A stretch of DNA of 64,000 bases from Robertkochia flava (GTDB lineage: Bacteria > Bacteroidota > Bacteroidia > Flavobacteriales > Flavobacteriaceae). The stretch covers positions 930,001 to 994,000 of the forward strand of contig NZ_JAINZT010000002.1 in assembly GCF_020166515.1 (NCBI RefSeq), written 5' to 3'. The translations under genes and the position numbers were made by a program. How positions within the stretch are numbered: the first letter of the stretch is position 1; each line of letters begins with the position of its first letter. The notes beneath the pieces are model-generated. The model saw only the letters and a list, made by a program, of their open reading frames with translations, ran no database searches and was not told the DNA's origin. Below, piece after piece: positions 26,372 through 35,602 of this stretch.

Positions 26372-26379
26372 CAAAATTA
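26372..26379 (-). promoter_or_regulatory. -7 box (TAATTTTG) abutting the rarA start codon
   Basis: Minus-strand TAATTTTG is an exact TAnnTTTG match and only four bases separate it from the ATG. Transcription would start at or within a few bases of the start codon. Confidence 0.5.
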
Positions 26380-26487
26380 CACAAAAAGCCCGTATAATAC
26401 GGCTTGCATAAAAGGGCAAGTAACCCGTGGATGGCTCCGGAAAATATTTTAGTACATTTAGAGGGTATACTATGTATGTAAAGGCCT

Positions 26488-27246
26488 ATGGAAAATAAGC
26501 GTGAACTCTCATTTAGCCTCTGGTACCTGATCATTCCTGTGTTTTTCGGATTAACGATCTGGACGGTTTACTGGATGGAGCTGGAAACGGGGTGGTACCT
26601 CAATCATTTGGGGATCTATCCCCGGCACATTAAAGGTCTGCCGGGTATCGTGCTTAGTCCGTTTATTCACAGCTCTGTGGAGCATCTCTATCACAATACC
26701 ATTCCGCTCATGGTGCTTAGCACAGCTCTTTTCTATTTTTACAGGGCCATCGCGTGGAAGGTGATGTGGTGGGGCTTGGTTTTAAGTGGTGTCCTTACCT
26801 GGATATTTGCCCGGCCTGCATGGCATATTGGAGCGAGCGGGGTGATTTATATGTTGGTAACTTTTATATTTTTCAAAGGATTGTTCGCCGGGAACTACCG
26901 CTTAATGGCCTTGTCTCTCCTGGTGGTATTTCTCTATGGCAGTATGGTATGGTATGTCTTGCCTGTAGATGATAAGATCTCCTGGGAAGGCCATCTCGGT
27001 GGTGCTATAGCCGGCTTTGTTTTATCGCTCTTTTTTAAGAAAGAGGTGTTGCAGCCTGTGCGATACCGGTGGGAACAGGAGGATTACAAAGCGGAGGAGG
27101 ATCCCTTCATGCGGCATTTTGATGAAGAAGGTAATTTTATTGAGGAACTTCCGGAAGACCGGTCTGAGTTGGAAGATGAAGAAAACAGGGAATTGAAAGT
27201 TACCTACCACTACAGGGAAAGAGGTTCGAAAGGGGAGGATGGTTAA
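26488..27246 (+). CDS. Rhomboid family intramembrane serine protease
   Basis: The 252-residue protein has about six membrane helices. The catalytic pair is Ser117 in GASGVIY and His169 in WEGHLGGAIAGF, with Asn70 in the HLYHNT segment forming the oxyanion site. It cleaves membrane proteins within the bilayer. The last 60 residues are cytosolic and strongly acidic (EEDPFMRHFDEEGNFIEELPEDRSELEDEEN). The start at 26488 places a short basic N-terminus before the first helix. It overlaps the convergent rlmB gene by 4 nt at the stops. Natural substrates are unknown. Confidence 0.9.
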   Translation: MENKRELSFSLWYLIIPVFFGLTIWTVYWMELETGWYLNHLGIYPRHIKGLPGIVLSPFIHSSVEHLYHNTIPLMVLSTALFYFYRAIAWKVMWWGLVLSGVLTWIFARPAWHIGASGVIYMLVTFIFFKGLFAGNYRLMALSLLVVFLYGSMVWYVLPVDDKISWEGHLGGAIAGFVLSLFFKKEVLQPVRYRWEQEDYKAEEDPFMRHFDEEGNFIEELPEDRSELEDEENRELKVTYHYRERGSKGEDG

Positions 27247-27977
27247 AGGCGCTGTCTTACCACCTCATATAGAAAGGCCCCGCAGGCCACAGACACGTTA
27301 AGACTTCCAATTTCTCCCTTTAAGGGGAGGGCAGCGCGTTCATCAAGAATTTTCATTACGGCAGGGGAGATGCCCTTATCTTCGGCCCCCATTACAATTG
27401 CCAGGGGAGCGTCTAGTTTTATATCGTAGATGCTGTTTTCTGTCTTTTCTGTTGCCCCGATTACCTTAATGCCGGAAGCCTGAAGGTAGTATATAGCGTC
27501 TTTGATATGGTCTGTCCTGCAGATAGGAACCCTGTATGCTGCCCCGGCAGAAGTTTTAACAGTATCGGCCGTAACAGGTGCGGCTCCTTTTTTCTGAATG
27601 ATAATGCCATGTACTCCTGTGCATTCCGCAGTGCGGATGATGGCTCCAAAATTTCTGACATCGGATAGCTGATCGAGCAATAGAAAAAGTGGTGTATCTC
27701 CGCTTTCGATCACCTGCATAACCAGGTTTTCCATGTCGTGGAAGGTTACCGGAGAAACGTTGGCAATAACTCCCTGATGATTTTTTCGGGTGACCCGGTT
27801 TAACTTTTCAACGGGTACGAAGGAAGCGGTGATCCCTTCCTGCTTGAGCAGTTGCTGAAGTTCACTGAAAAGATCGCCACGAAGGCCTTTTTGAATAAAG
27901 ACCTTATCAATGGTCTTTCCGGCTTGGATGGCTTCTATAACGGCTCTGATGCCGAAGATCTGGTCTTCCTTGTTCAT
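27243..27977 (-). CDS. rlmB: 23S rRNA (guanosine-2'-O)-methyltransferase, TrmH/RlmB family
   Basis: The 244-residue protein has an N-terminal L30e-like substrate-binding domain (about 1-75, starting IFGIRAVIEAIQAGKTIDKVFI) and a SPOUT methyltransferase domain. The three TrmH motifs are present: NFGAIIRTAECTG (I), IVMGAEDKGIS (II) and LPLKGEIGSLNVSVACGAFLYE (III), which form the knotted SAM site. RlmB methylates G2251 of 23S rRNA in Escherichia coli; an equivalent target is likely but other TrmH-family targets are possible. A near-consensus TATCTTTA lies a few bases before the ATG. Confidence 0.87.
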   Translation of the reverse strand: MNKEDQIFGIRAVIEAIQAGKTIDKVFIQKGLRGDLFSELQQLLKQEGITASFVPVEKLNRVTRKNHQGVIANVSPVTFHDMENLVMQVIESGDTPLFLLLDQLSDVRNFGAIIRTAECTGVHGIIIQKKGAAPVTADTVKTSAGAAYRVPICRTDHIKDAIYYLQASGIKVIGATEKTENSIYDIKLDAPLAIVMGAEDKGISPAVMKILDERAALPLKGEIGSLNVSVACGAFLYEVVRQRL

Positions 27978-28089
27978 GGTGTAAAGATAGGAAAACCTGA
28001 CAGGATGTAGATTGTATTGAAAATTTAAATTTAGATCAGAAGGACTGTGTATTGGAGGGGGCAGGGGAAGTTGTGGAAGTACATGAATT

Positions 28090-28117
28090 AAAAAAGGCCG
28101 GCAATAATGCCGGCCTT
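28090..28117 (-). terminator. Terminator of the left SusC/SusD operon
   Basis: On the minus strand AAGGCCGGCA and TGCCGGCCTT form a 10-bp stem with a 4-nt loop followed by T residues, 27 nt after the stop of the last gene of the operon. Confidence 0.88.
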
Positions 28118-28143
28118 AGTTTTGGTTATGCTGAACTTAACAA

Positions 28144-29034
28144 TTATAAGTCAGAATTACAGTAATCAATCAGGGACACTCCTGCAGAAGGACTTGGCCC
28201 CAGATCCAGTACGGTATTACCGTTGGCAGAAGTAACCTGGAAGGTTACCTCAGAATCCCATGCTCCTGAATTGTAGAAGATTTCAATGGAAGTAGCATCA
28301 GCAGGTACTTCGAAAGTAACACTGTTTGATGATCCCTGCTCTTCAGAAACCAGGAAGTTAAGGAACTGCTCTCCGTCGATAAGTACATCGATAGACGCTC
28401 CGTTCCAACCATCTCCGTAAGAATCCTGACCGTCAATGGTCCAGGTTCCGGGAGTTGGGGCGTCAAATGTTGCAGGACATACGATCGGTGACCTGTAAAT
28501 AAACGGACTTTGGAAGAACGATCCGGTAAAGATGTTCCCGTTTCCGTCAGTATTGGTGAAGGTACGACCGTCTGTGAGGTTTAGCGCGAAGCGGATGTCA
28601 AAATAATCTCCTCCGGCAAACTCATCGGTAAGACCTACAGCGGCAAGGGCATCTCCAAAGCTCAATTCGTAAGTAATAGATGGTAAACCTTGTGAACTAC
28701 TGGCAAACGCAGAAGCAGGAACAGTTTCCACAAAGGCCTCCGGTTTTGAATAGTCCGTATCGTCCGGCTTGCCCGGAGTGTTATCCGTAAAGGATACATA
28801 AACATCAACGGATTCCAATAGGTCACCCATTTCATAATCCTGCTCTTCAAGGGTAACCGAGAAGACAGAAGATGGGTCCGAGATCGAAAAATCCGGGTTG
28901 TTCACGCTAAGGGTACGCAATGCTGCACCCCTTTCGGTGTTGTCAAATAACTCGTCAATGGCGTTGTCGCTCTCCACGCAGGATCCCAAAAGCGCCAGTA
29001 GACTTAGAGATAAGATTTTATTAATACTTTTCAT
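28144..29034 (-). CDS. SusCD-associated surface lipoprotein with a DSYGDGWNG-type domain
   Basis: The 296-residue protein has a lipobox ending LLGSC with Cys19. An N-terminal part (about 25-150) with beta character could be SusE/F-like. The C-terminal domain (about 170-296) contains WTIDGQDSYGDGWNGASIDVLIDG and GSSNSVTFEVPADATSIEIFYNSG. DSYGDGWNG repeats are found in many secreted Bacteroidetes proteins and probably form a beta sandwich. It follows the SusD gene by 14 nt as the third gene of the operon, so it likely sits on the cell surface with the SusCD complex and helps bind the substrate. No enzyme motif is seen. Confidence 0.75.
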   Translation of the reverse strand: MKSINKILSLSLLALLGSCVESDNAIDELFDNTERGAALRTLSVNNPDFSISDPSSVFSVTLEEQDYEMGDLLESVDVYVSFTDNTPGKPDDTDYSKPEAFVETVPASAFASSSQGLPSITYELSFGDALAAVGLTDEFAGGDYFDIRFALNLTDGRTFTNTDGNGNIFTGSFFQSPFIYRSPIVCPATFDAPTPGTWTIDGQDSYGDGWNGASIDVLIDGEQFLNFLVSEEQGSSNSVTFEVPADATSIEIFYNSGAWDSEVTFQVTSANGNTVLDLGPSPSAGVSLIDYCNSDL

Positions 29035-29048
29035 GTTCTAAATCAAAT

Positions 29049-30704
29049 TTAATTAGCAACTGGGAATGTTGGTGATGATGGGTTGTTATCCCAGAATACC
29101 TGGAACGTTACGTTCTGACGCTGCTCAATGTTTGAGTTGTTGTTGGCAGCGTTAGCAGGGTAACGGAACGAGCGGATAACAGCGCCCGGATCTGGCTCTC
29201 TGTTTGGCTGAAGGGTGGTTGGATATCCTGTTCTTCTGTAGAAGTTGAAAGGCATGATACCGTTACCATAAGTGGTAACAATAAGCTGCTCTCCAAGAAT
29301 ATCCCACTTCCCGTCATTGGAAGCTGCGTCGAAATCACTTTCAATACCAGTGATAAAGGCGGTTACATCGTCTCCGTCAGGAGCGGTAGTCAGGTCTGCC
29401 TGACCATCCAGTCCACCAAAAGACTGTACTTTTTCAACGGCTTTGGTAAGAGCGTCAACCAGGAAAGGCTTGGCAGCTGCAGGATCACTGATCGCAGCAA
29501 CTTCAGCTCTCATCAGGTCTACCCATGAGGCCAGCATGATCGGGGTGATTCCCATTCCTTGTCCTCCGTCTCCCTGAGCAACAGGCTCAAATCTTCCGTC
29601 GTCAAAGTTACCAGCGGCAGGATATACTCCGGCAGCAGTTCTAAGGAATCCATCAGGAGGAGTACCGGAGTCATCTCCGTGGTCTCTACCCCAGTATCCA
29701 TCAGGAAGGGCACAGAAGGTGAATCCACCGTCGAGGTAGTGCTGAGGAGCGGTCTCCAGCGAACAGTCGATGGTTTCCTCGTTAGGCTCTTCTCCGTCCT
29801 GTCCAGGTACCGCATCTACCTGGCGGTAGTAATAGTACCGAAGTCTTGGGTCGTTGTTCTCGAGCATGTTGTTCATCAACCAGTTAGAGGTATAGTTGAT
29901 CGCACCTGAAGGGGTGTAATCATCTGCATACCGTGGATGACGGTTGTCAGGCTGGTTTTCGTTGGTTCCGTAGTGGAATTCGAAATCCTCAGAAGTTTCA
30001 TCGATAAAGTCTCCACTGGCAACAATAGCGTTGAACTGGCTGATCGCATTAGGGTCTACCAAACGGGTCTGAAGATAGATCTTCATTTTCAGGGTGTTGG
30101 CCAATTTGATCCAGTTGTCGAAATCATTGTCGTAAAAGAAATCGTTATCAAGTCCGGAAGCAGCGCTACCGTTGAACTTGTTGATCGCACCGTCGAGCAG
30201 CGCTAACGCCTCTGCATATACAGCTTCACCGGAATCCGGCATCGGGTTGAAGAGTCCTTCTTCTGCCTGTAAGGCTTCAGAATAAGGTACCGGCCCGAAG
30301 TAGTCTACCAAAGTTACCATCGCGTCTGCAGCAAGTACTTCCGCAACGGCCAGGTGATAGAACAATTCATTTTCCTCGGCAACGGGTCGCATCGCATCGA
30401 GGTTGGTAAGTATACCTCTGTAAACATCATCCCATTCCCCGTCAAAGGAGATCGGAGAAAATGCATTCAGATAGTTACGGTCAAAAAGTACCTCCTGACG
30501 AACTACTTGTCCGCCGGAAATCCCCATACTTTCTATAAACGTGACATAATTCAACTGGATGGCGTTGGTGTAAAAGTTTACATCCGCCTGTCCGGGTGTC
30601 AGCGCATTGGGGTTTTCGGTTATGTCCAGGTCAGTTGTTTCACAGGCTATGAAACTCAAAGCTGAAACCAGTCCTAAACCTATTTTCTTGAAATTATTTC
30701 TCAT
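29049..30704 (-). CDS. SusD/RagB family nutrient-binding lipoprotein (left pair)
   Basis: I start at the ATG at 30704; the frame is open 45 nt further, but the residues there do not resemble a signal peptide and overlap the SusC end. From this start the 551-residue protein has lipobox SFIAC with Cys21. The mature part (TTDLDITENPNALTPGQADV) and the DDVYRGILTNLDAMRPVAEENE and VDYFGPVPYSEAL segments are typical of the SusD-like fold built on TPR helices. It acts as the lid of the SusC transporter at the cell surface. It follows susC by 16 nt. The acidic surface loop region (DGEEPNEETIDC) has two Cys that might be bonded. Substrate unknown. Confidence 0.9.
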   Translation of the reverse strand: MRNNFKKIGLGLVSALSFIACETTDLDITENPNALTPGQADVNFYTNAIQLNYVTFIESMGISGGQVVRQEVLFDRNYLNAFSPISFDGEWDDVYRGILTNLDAMRPVAEENELFYHLAVAEVLAADAMVTLVDYFGPVPYSEALQAEEGLFNPMPDSGEAVYAEALALLDGAINKFNGSAASGLDNDFFYDNDFDNWIKLANTLKMKIYLQTRLVDPNAISQFNAIVASGDFIDETSEDFEFHYGTNENQPDNRHPRYADDYTPSGAINYTSNWLMNNMLENNDPRLRYYYYRQVDAVPGQDGEEPNEETIDCSLETAPQHYLDGGFTFCALPDGYWGRDHGDDSGTPPDGFLRTAAGVYPAAGNFDDGRFEPVAQGDGGQGMGITPIMLASWVDLMRAEVAAISDPAAAKPFLVDALTKAVEKVQSFGGLDGQADLTTAPDGDDVTAFITGIESDFDAASNDGKWDILGEQLIVTTYGNGIMPFNFYRRTGYPTTLQPNREPDPGAVIRSFRYPANAANNNSNIEQRQNVTFQVFWDNNPSSPTFPVAN

Positions 30705-30720
30705 TGTGTATTTTTTATGA

Positions 30721-33700
30721 TTAGAATGAAGCTTTAACACTAAATCCATATCTTCTTGAGCTAGGACCTGTTAACCAGTCAAATCCTTGTCCGTTACCCA
30801 CACCGAGACCGGCCTGGTTAGGGTCAAAGTTAATACTATCCGGCGTATTATAAGCATCATACCACAGGTTGAATCCGGAAACTGTAAAGGTCAGGGCTCC
30901 GAATGGAGTTCTGTCTAACAGTTTGGTCGGCAGGCTGTATCCAAGAGATACTTCCTGAAGGCGGATTACGGAACCGTCGTAAATATTCAGCTCAGAAGGA
31001 CCGAAAAGTACGTTGTCAAAATAGTAGTCAGAGTTATTGATCTGAATGGTGTTAGGCTGTCCTGTGTTCTGGTAGATACCTGGTAGAATATAGGTAGCTT
31101 CCCTGTTATCAGTATCCTGAACCAATCCACGACCAAGCAGGGTAGCAATAGTCTGGCTATAGATATCTCCTCCGGCTACGTGCTGAAGCAGGAAGCTGAA
31201 GTTGAAGTTTGCGAATTTGATGCTGTTGGAAACGTTCAGCGTGTAATCCGGGTTTGGATCACCAATAGCGAACTGTCCAGCTTCAATAATGTAATCTCCT
31301 TCACTGTTGATCAACGGCACTCCGTCATCATTTCTCAGGATTCTGGACCCTACAATGGTACCAAGAGGTTCTCCTTCGATAGCGGCGTTTCCTAAGTCAC
31401 CAAAACCGGCGTATACAATAAGGTCGGTATCTGCACCAAGGTCGGTTACAGTAGGCTCGATGGCGTTGAAGTTCGCGTTGATGTTCCAGTTAAATCCGGA
31501 AGCATCAGTGCTGCGGAAAATGTCAACTCCAAGATCGATCTCTACCCCGTCTACCTCGATCTCACCGATGTTGGTCTGGATGAAACGAGCACCTGAAGAA
31601 GCGTCCAGGGCACGGTCTACGATAAGGTCTTCCGTGATCCTGTTGAAGTAAGAAGCGTTCAGGGTAACTCTGTTGTTGAACAATCTGGATTCAACACCAA
31701 ATTCAAGTTCTTTCAGAGTTTCCGGCTTCAAGTTAGGGTTACCAAGGAAAGCAGAGATCTCATTGGAAGCAACAAAAGCTCCACCCTGGTTGATCCATCG
31801 CTGAGTGTTCAGGTTAAGTGTACTTACTGTCGGGTATCCCGTAGGGAAGGTCGCAGAGGTACCGTAACCAGCACGCAGCTTAAGGAAGTTTACAAAGTCG
31901 CTGGCCATTAATCCGTCGAATGCACTGGTAGGCACAAAAGAGGCACTGGCACTAGGATAGAAAATAGAGCGGTTTTCAGTAGTCAGGTTAGATACCCAGT
32001 CATTACGTCCTGCAAGCGTTACGTAGATGAAATCTCCGAAATCGAAGTCTGCCTGTCCGTAAAGACCGTTGATGTTTCTCTCCTGGAAGAACTGGATCTC
32101 ATCCTGAAGCTGGTAGTTAAAGTGACGTAGCACTCCGAAAACCGACTGTCCGGAAGAAGAAACCCCGTTCTGATCGAACACGTCTCTACGAGAAGTGGCC
32201 CCCACGTTGAAAGACACACCTATCTTATCGGAAATATCGTAAAGACCGCTTAAGAATAAGTTGTGATCCCAGATGGAATTGGTGTTGTTCCAGGTGTTGT
32301 AGAAACCACTACGCGTTCTTGCGATATCACTAACCCCACCTCTGTTCTGGTAGCTGGTATTGTTCTCACTGTAGACGTCGATACCTAAACGATAGGTTAA
32401 GGATAAGTTGTCTGTCAGGTCATACGCAATGGTAGTATTACCAAAGGTACGATTAGTCACCTGTCTGGATTGTGCATTGTTCACAGTCCAAAGCGGGTGC
32501 TGGATACTGTTGTTCTGACGGTAGTAAACACTACCTCCTGTAATAGGGTTCTGGTAAGGTAATCCAAGCATGTCTACCGAACGAGGGGTAAAGAATACGT
32601 TGGAGAATACCGAAGAACCTTCTGAAGCGGCAAATACGGTGTTACCATCACCTGCTGCAATAGGAGGCGATTTGAAGTCGGTCTTACTGAAATTCAGTGT
32701 ACCGCTAATGGTAAAGTTGTTGCTTAATTCTGCACGACCACCAAGACCCAGCGTATTACGAATTACGCGGTTTCCAGGAGTAAATCCCTGGTCTTCCAGG
32801 TGCCCCATGTTGGCGCTCAGGTTCATCTTTCCGTCACTTGAAGAAGTGGCGAAGTTTACCGAAGTATTTTGAACCGTACCTGTTCTGAAGAAGTTCTCAG
32901 CACTTTCGTAAGGTTTCCAATCGTAACGCACGCCCTGGAATTCAGGGAATGCCTGAGGAATCCCTGTACCGGTACTTGCAGTTGAATAAGGGTGTGGAAG
33001 GGTTCCGTCATCAGCAATAGCTGCCTGAGATCCCCATCCTCCTACTACATCTTTCTCGAAGTTTGGTCCCCAGTTAGAGAAGAACCATCCGAAAGCCTGG
33101 TCAAATCCGTTACCCCATTTGTTGGTGTAATCGGGCATAGAAGCAATTTCGTTAAAGAACAAAGAGGTGTTTACAGTTACCTCAGTCTTCTTGGCAGTAG
33201 TTCCGGAAGCACCGTTCTTAGTGGTGATCAGGATTACCCCGTTACGTCCCTGAGTACCATACAGCGTAGCTGCTGCAAGTCCTTTAAGTACGTTGATGCT
33301 CTCGATGTTGTTTGGATCCAGGTCAAAGAACCTTGATCCTCCCGAGTTACCGTCTACGAAGTCACCCTGAGCGTTGGTGTCTGAGCTAAAGGGCACACCG
33401 TCTACGATGAATAACGGTTGGTTAGAACCGCTGAAGGAACTGAGTCCACGAATAATAATGTTGGTACCAGATCCGGATACACCACTCTGTGCGGTGATTT
33501 GTACCCCGGAAGCTTTACCACTTAAAACCCGCCCGATATCACCTTCGGCACGTTGCTCGAGTTGTTCGTTGTTTACCTCAGATACGGCATAACCAAGGGC
33601 CTTTTTCTCCCTTTTAATACCCTGAGCTGTTACCACAACTTCTTCAAGCGCCTGAGCGTCCTGGGCTAATTGTACATTGATGGTACTGGAAGAACCTACT

Positions 33701-33951
33701 ACGCGTTCTTCGGTTTTCTGACCCACGTACGAGTAAACCAATGTCTGCCCTTCGGACGCCTCGACGGTATAATTACCATCAAAGTCGGTTTGTGTACCGC
33801 TGGCGGTACCTTTAACCATGACGCTGGCTCCGGGCAGTGGTAAACCGTCCTGGTCGGTCACCGTACCAGAGATCGTTTTCACTTGCGCAAACGTAATTTG
33901 CGCTGCTAGCACCATTAAAAGTGCTAGAAAGCCATTAATTTTTGTTTTCAT
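30721..33951 (-). CDS. SusC/RagA family TonB-dependent outer-membrane transporter (left pair)
   Basis: The start is set at the ATG at 33951, which gives a clean signal peptide (MKTKINGFLALLMVLAAQITFAQ); an upstream in-frame ATG adds nine unlikely residues. The mature 1076-residue precursor has a carboxypeptidase-regulatory-like domain (about 30-100, ISGTVTDQDGLPLPGAS). The TonB-box region EEVVVTAQG follows, then a plug (RAEGDIGRVLSGKASGVQI, NIIIRGLSSF) and a barrel ending RRYGFSVKASF. It imports a large substrate with energy from TonB-ExbBD. Arg codons sampled here are mainly CGT, CGC and AGA, unlike the CGG/AGG-rich right pair, suggesting strong expression. Confidence 0.93.
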   Translation of the reverse strand: MKTKINGFLALLMVLAAQITFAQVKTISGTVTDQDGLPLPGASVMVKGTASGTQTDFDGNYTVEASEGQTLVYSYVGQKTEERVVGSSSTINVQLAQDAQALEEVVVTAQGIKREKKALGYAVSEVNNEQLEQRAEGDIGRVLSGKASGVQITAQSGVSGSGTNIIIRGLSSFSGSNQPLFIVDGVPFSSDTNAQGDFVDGNSGGSRFFDLDPNNIESINVLKGLAAATLYGTQGRNGVILITTKNGASGTTAKKTEVTVNTSLFFNEIASMPDYTNKWGNGFDQAFGWFFSNWGPNFEKDVVGGWGSQAAIADDGTLPHPYSTASTGTGIPQAFPEFQGVRYDWKPYESAENFFRTGTVQNTSVNFATSSSDGKMNLSANMGHLEDQGFTPGNRVIRNTLGLGGRAELSNNFTISGTLNFSKTDFKSPPIAAGDGNTVFAASEGSSVFSNVFFTPRSVDMLGLPYQNPITGGSVYYRQNNSIQHPLWTVNNAQSRQVTNRTFGNTTIAYDLTDNLSLTYRLGIDVYSENNTSYQNRGGVSDIARTRSGFYNTWNNTNSIWDHNLFLSGLYDISDKIGVSFNVGATSRRDVFDQNGVSSSGQSVFGVLRHFNYQLQDEIQFFQERNINGLYGQADFDFGDFIYVTLAGRNDWVSNLTTENRSIFYPSASASFVPTSAFDGLMASDFVNFLKLRAGYGTSATFPTGYPTVSTLNLNTQRWINQGGAFVASNEISAFLGNPNLKPETLKELEFGVESRLFNNRVTLNASYFNRITEDLIVDRALDASSGARFIQTNIGEIEVDGVEIDLGVDIFRSTDASGFNWNINANFNAIEPTVTDLGADTDLIVYAGFGDLGNAAIEGEPLGTIVGSRILRNDDGVPLINSEGDYIIEAGQFAIGDPNPDYTLNVSNSIKFANFNFSFLLQHVAGGDIYSQTIATLLGRGLVQDTDNREATYILPGIYQNTGQPNTIQINNSDYYFDNVLFGPSELNIYDGSVIRLQEVSLGYSLPTKLLDRTPFGALTFTVSGFNLWYDAYNTPDSINFDPNQAGLGVGNGQGFDWLTGPSSRRYGFSVKASF

Positions 33952-33971
33952 ACTTGTAAAGTAATATTGAA

Positions 33972-33985
33972 TTAGCAAGCGCTAA
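33972..33985. promoter_or_regulatory. Inverted repeat TTAGC-AAGC-GCTAA upstream of the left susC
   Basis: Two 5-nt arms with a 4-nt spacer lie 20-34 nt before the susC start codon. It could be an operator or a small 5' UTR hairpin. No regulator gene is adjacent. Confidence 0.25.
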
Positions 33986-34170
33986 GAATGCAAAAATTGT
34001 GTTAATAAGCAAAAAAATCTTTAAGTAGTTGTTAACATTTGTAAGAATTGTACATTTCGGAATAGTCCTATTGTATTATTAAAACATTGTTAAATTCGGG
34101 TGTTGATAATTTTCATAATCAGAATTAACCCCAAAGGGGGATGGGTGGTGAATTGTTGCCGAAACTGCAT

Positions 34171-34210
34171 AAAAAAACACCCTATATCCGAAGCGATGGA
34201 TCAGGGTGTT
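34171..34210 (-). terminator. Terminator of the right SusC/SusD operon
   Basis: On the minus strand AACACCCT and AGGGTGTT form an 8-bp outer stem with an inner ATCC/GGAT pairing, followed by seven T residues. It starts 18 nt after the SusD stop and isolates the two SusCD units. Confidence 0.8.
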
Positions 34211-34228
34211 GTATAAGGGTGTGATTGA

Positions 34229-35590
34229 TTAATTGATGTATCCCGGGTTTTGCTGCAGGTTGGGGTTGGCATCTACCTCTCTTTGGGGGAGAGGCATGAC
34301 CAGGTTGTTTGCATTGTAGGGGAGACCGGCAACATTGCTGGTGGTTCGTCTCAGGTCGTGCAGTGTAAAACCTTCGAAACCTAGTTCTCTTTTTCGCTCA
34401 GTAAGAATGGTCTCTATAGAGATATTGCCCAAAGTAGCGGCGTTGGACCGGGCTCTCAAGGCGTTGATCTCTTCCAGAGGGGATAGCCCTGTACTGCTGC
34501 CTTCCCTGAAATTGGATTCGGCTCTAATCAGGTGCATTTCGGCTACCCTTAAAAAGGGGACGTTGGCAAATTGGGATTGCCATTTACTGCTCACGAGGGT
34601 ACCATTGCCCTCGTAAAAGAATTGGGAGCGCACGTCGTTGGGGTCGTCGAATAACTCAAAATAGGGCGTTTCCACAGTTACATCGGCTGTGAGTGATCTG
34701 CCGCCAAATTCTCTGGTCGCCCAAAAGGTGTTAAAGTCGTTCAATCCGTCCTGTGTAGTGATCTGCCAGGCAAAAATATCTTCTAAGGCATCTTCGTCGT
34801 TGTTGAAGGCGTCGGCGTAATTTGCAGTGAGGCTATGTCCGCTATTGCTGAGCACATCGTGGGCTGCGTCTCTGGCCGCGGCATAATTGCCCTGTTGAAG
34901 ATACACACGGGCGAGAATAGCGCGGGCGGCGTATTTATCGGCGTATTCGTCGTTGCTTTCGGGCAGGAGGTTATAAGCATCGGTAAGGTCGGTGATCACC
35001 TGGGCGTAGACTTCCTCTACGGTGTTTCGGGCGGGGAATTCGATCTGGGAAGCATCTGCGACCGAAGCGGTAACCACGGGGACTCCGGGTTGGGTGTTGG
35101 ATTGTCCGGGCTCGTATTGCAGTCCGTAAAACCTGACCAGTTCGAAAAGCACGAGACCTCTTATAAATTTAGCTTCGCCTTCCAGGCGTTGCGCCTGTGC
35201 TTCGTCTGTAACCACATCAAGGTTGTCCAAAACCAGGTTGGCCTGGTTGATGGCGGCATAGCCCTGGGTCCAGTAGGGAACCACAAAGCCGTTCTGGGCT
35301 GTCATCTGTTTTCTGTTGAATTCAGCCGGACCCTGGAAGGTTCCTCTCCAGGCCAGTTCTCCGTCGTTCGCCAAAAGTTCTGATGCGAGTTGGGCGTCGC
35401 CTGAGAACAGGGTGTTGTCTCCGGCAAGATCGTATGCTCCAACCATCAGGTTGTTAATGTTGGCCGCAGTTGATGTGGCTGTTTCAGGGTCCAGGCTCTG
35501 CTCCGGAGCCAGATCCAGGTTGTCGTCGCAAGCCCCGGAGATCAATAACAGGGCAAGTAAAGCGAGGTGGTTTATATATGTGGATTTCAT
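34229..35590 (-). CDS. SusD/RagB family nutrient-binding lipoprotein (right pair)
   Basis: The 453-residue protein has lipobox LISGAC with Cys21. It shows the RagB/SusD order: EQSLDPETATSTAANINNLMVGAYD near the N-terminus, WTQGYAAINQANLVLDNLD, a helix pair with EGEAKFIRGLVLFELVRFYG (the conserved RA-x-FxxF-x-L-x-x-x-YG region), and a C-terminal LTERKRELGFEGFTLHDLRRT. It is shorter than the left-pair SusD (453 against 551). It follows its susC by 12 nt and ends at a terminator. As a surface lid it should bind the imported nutrient; the ligand cannot be predicted. Confidence 0.92.
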   Translation of the reverse strand: MKSTYINHLALLALLLISGACDDNLDLAPEQSLDPETATSTAANINNLMVGAYDLAGDNTLFSGDAQLASELLANDGELAWRGTFQGPAEFNRKQMTAQNGFVVPYWTQGYAAINQANLVLDNLDVVTDEAQAQRLEGEAKFIRGLVLFELVRFYGLQYEPGQSNTQPGVPVVTASVADASQIEFPARNTVEEVYAQVITDLTDAYNLLPESNDEYADKYAARAILARVYLQQGNYAAARDAAHDVLSNSGHSLTANYADAFNNDEDALEDIFAWQITTQDGLNDFNTFWATREFGGRSLTADVTVETPYFELFDDPNDVRSQFFYEGNGTLVSSKWQSQFANVPFLRVAEMHLIRAESNFREGSSTGLSPLEEINALRARSNAATLGNISIETILTERKRELGFEGFTLHDLRRTTSNVAGLPYNANNLVMPLPQREVDANPNLQQNPGYIN

Positions 35591-35602
35591 AATTCGTACA
35601 TT

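Noticed and set aside
26387-26403. Inverted repeat around CGTAT-A-ATACG upstream of rarA as a terminator or operator
   Set aside because: The arms leave a one-base loop and no gene ends there; it may be chance in AT-rich promoter DNA.
30705-30749. Upstream ATG of the left SusD gene (15 extra residues)
   Set aside because: The extra residues overlap the susC end and place a hydrophilic stretch before an otherwise normal lipoprotein signal peptide.
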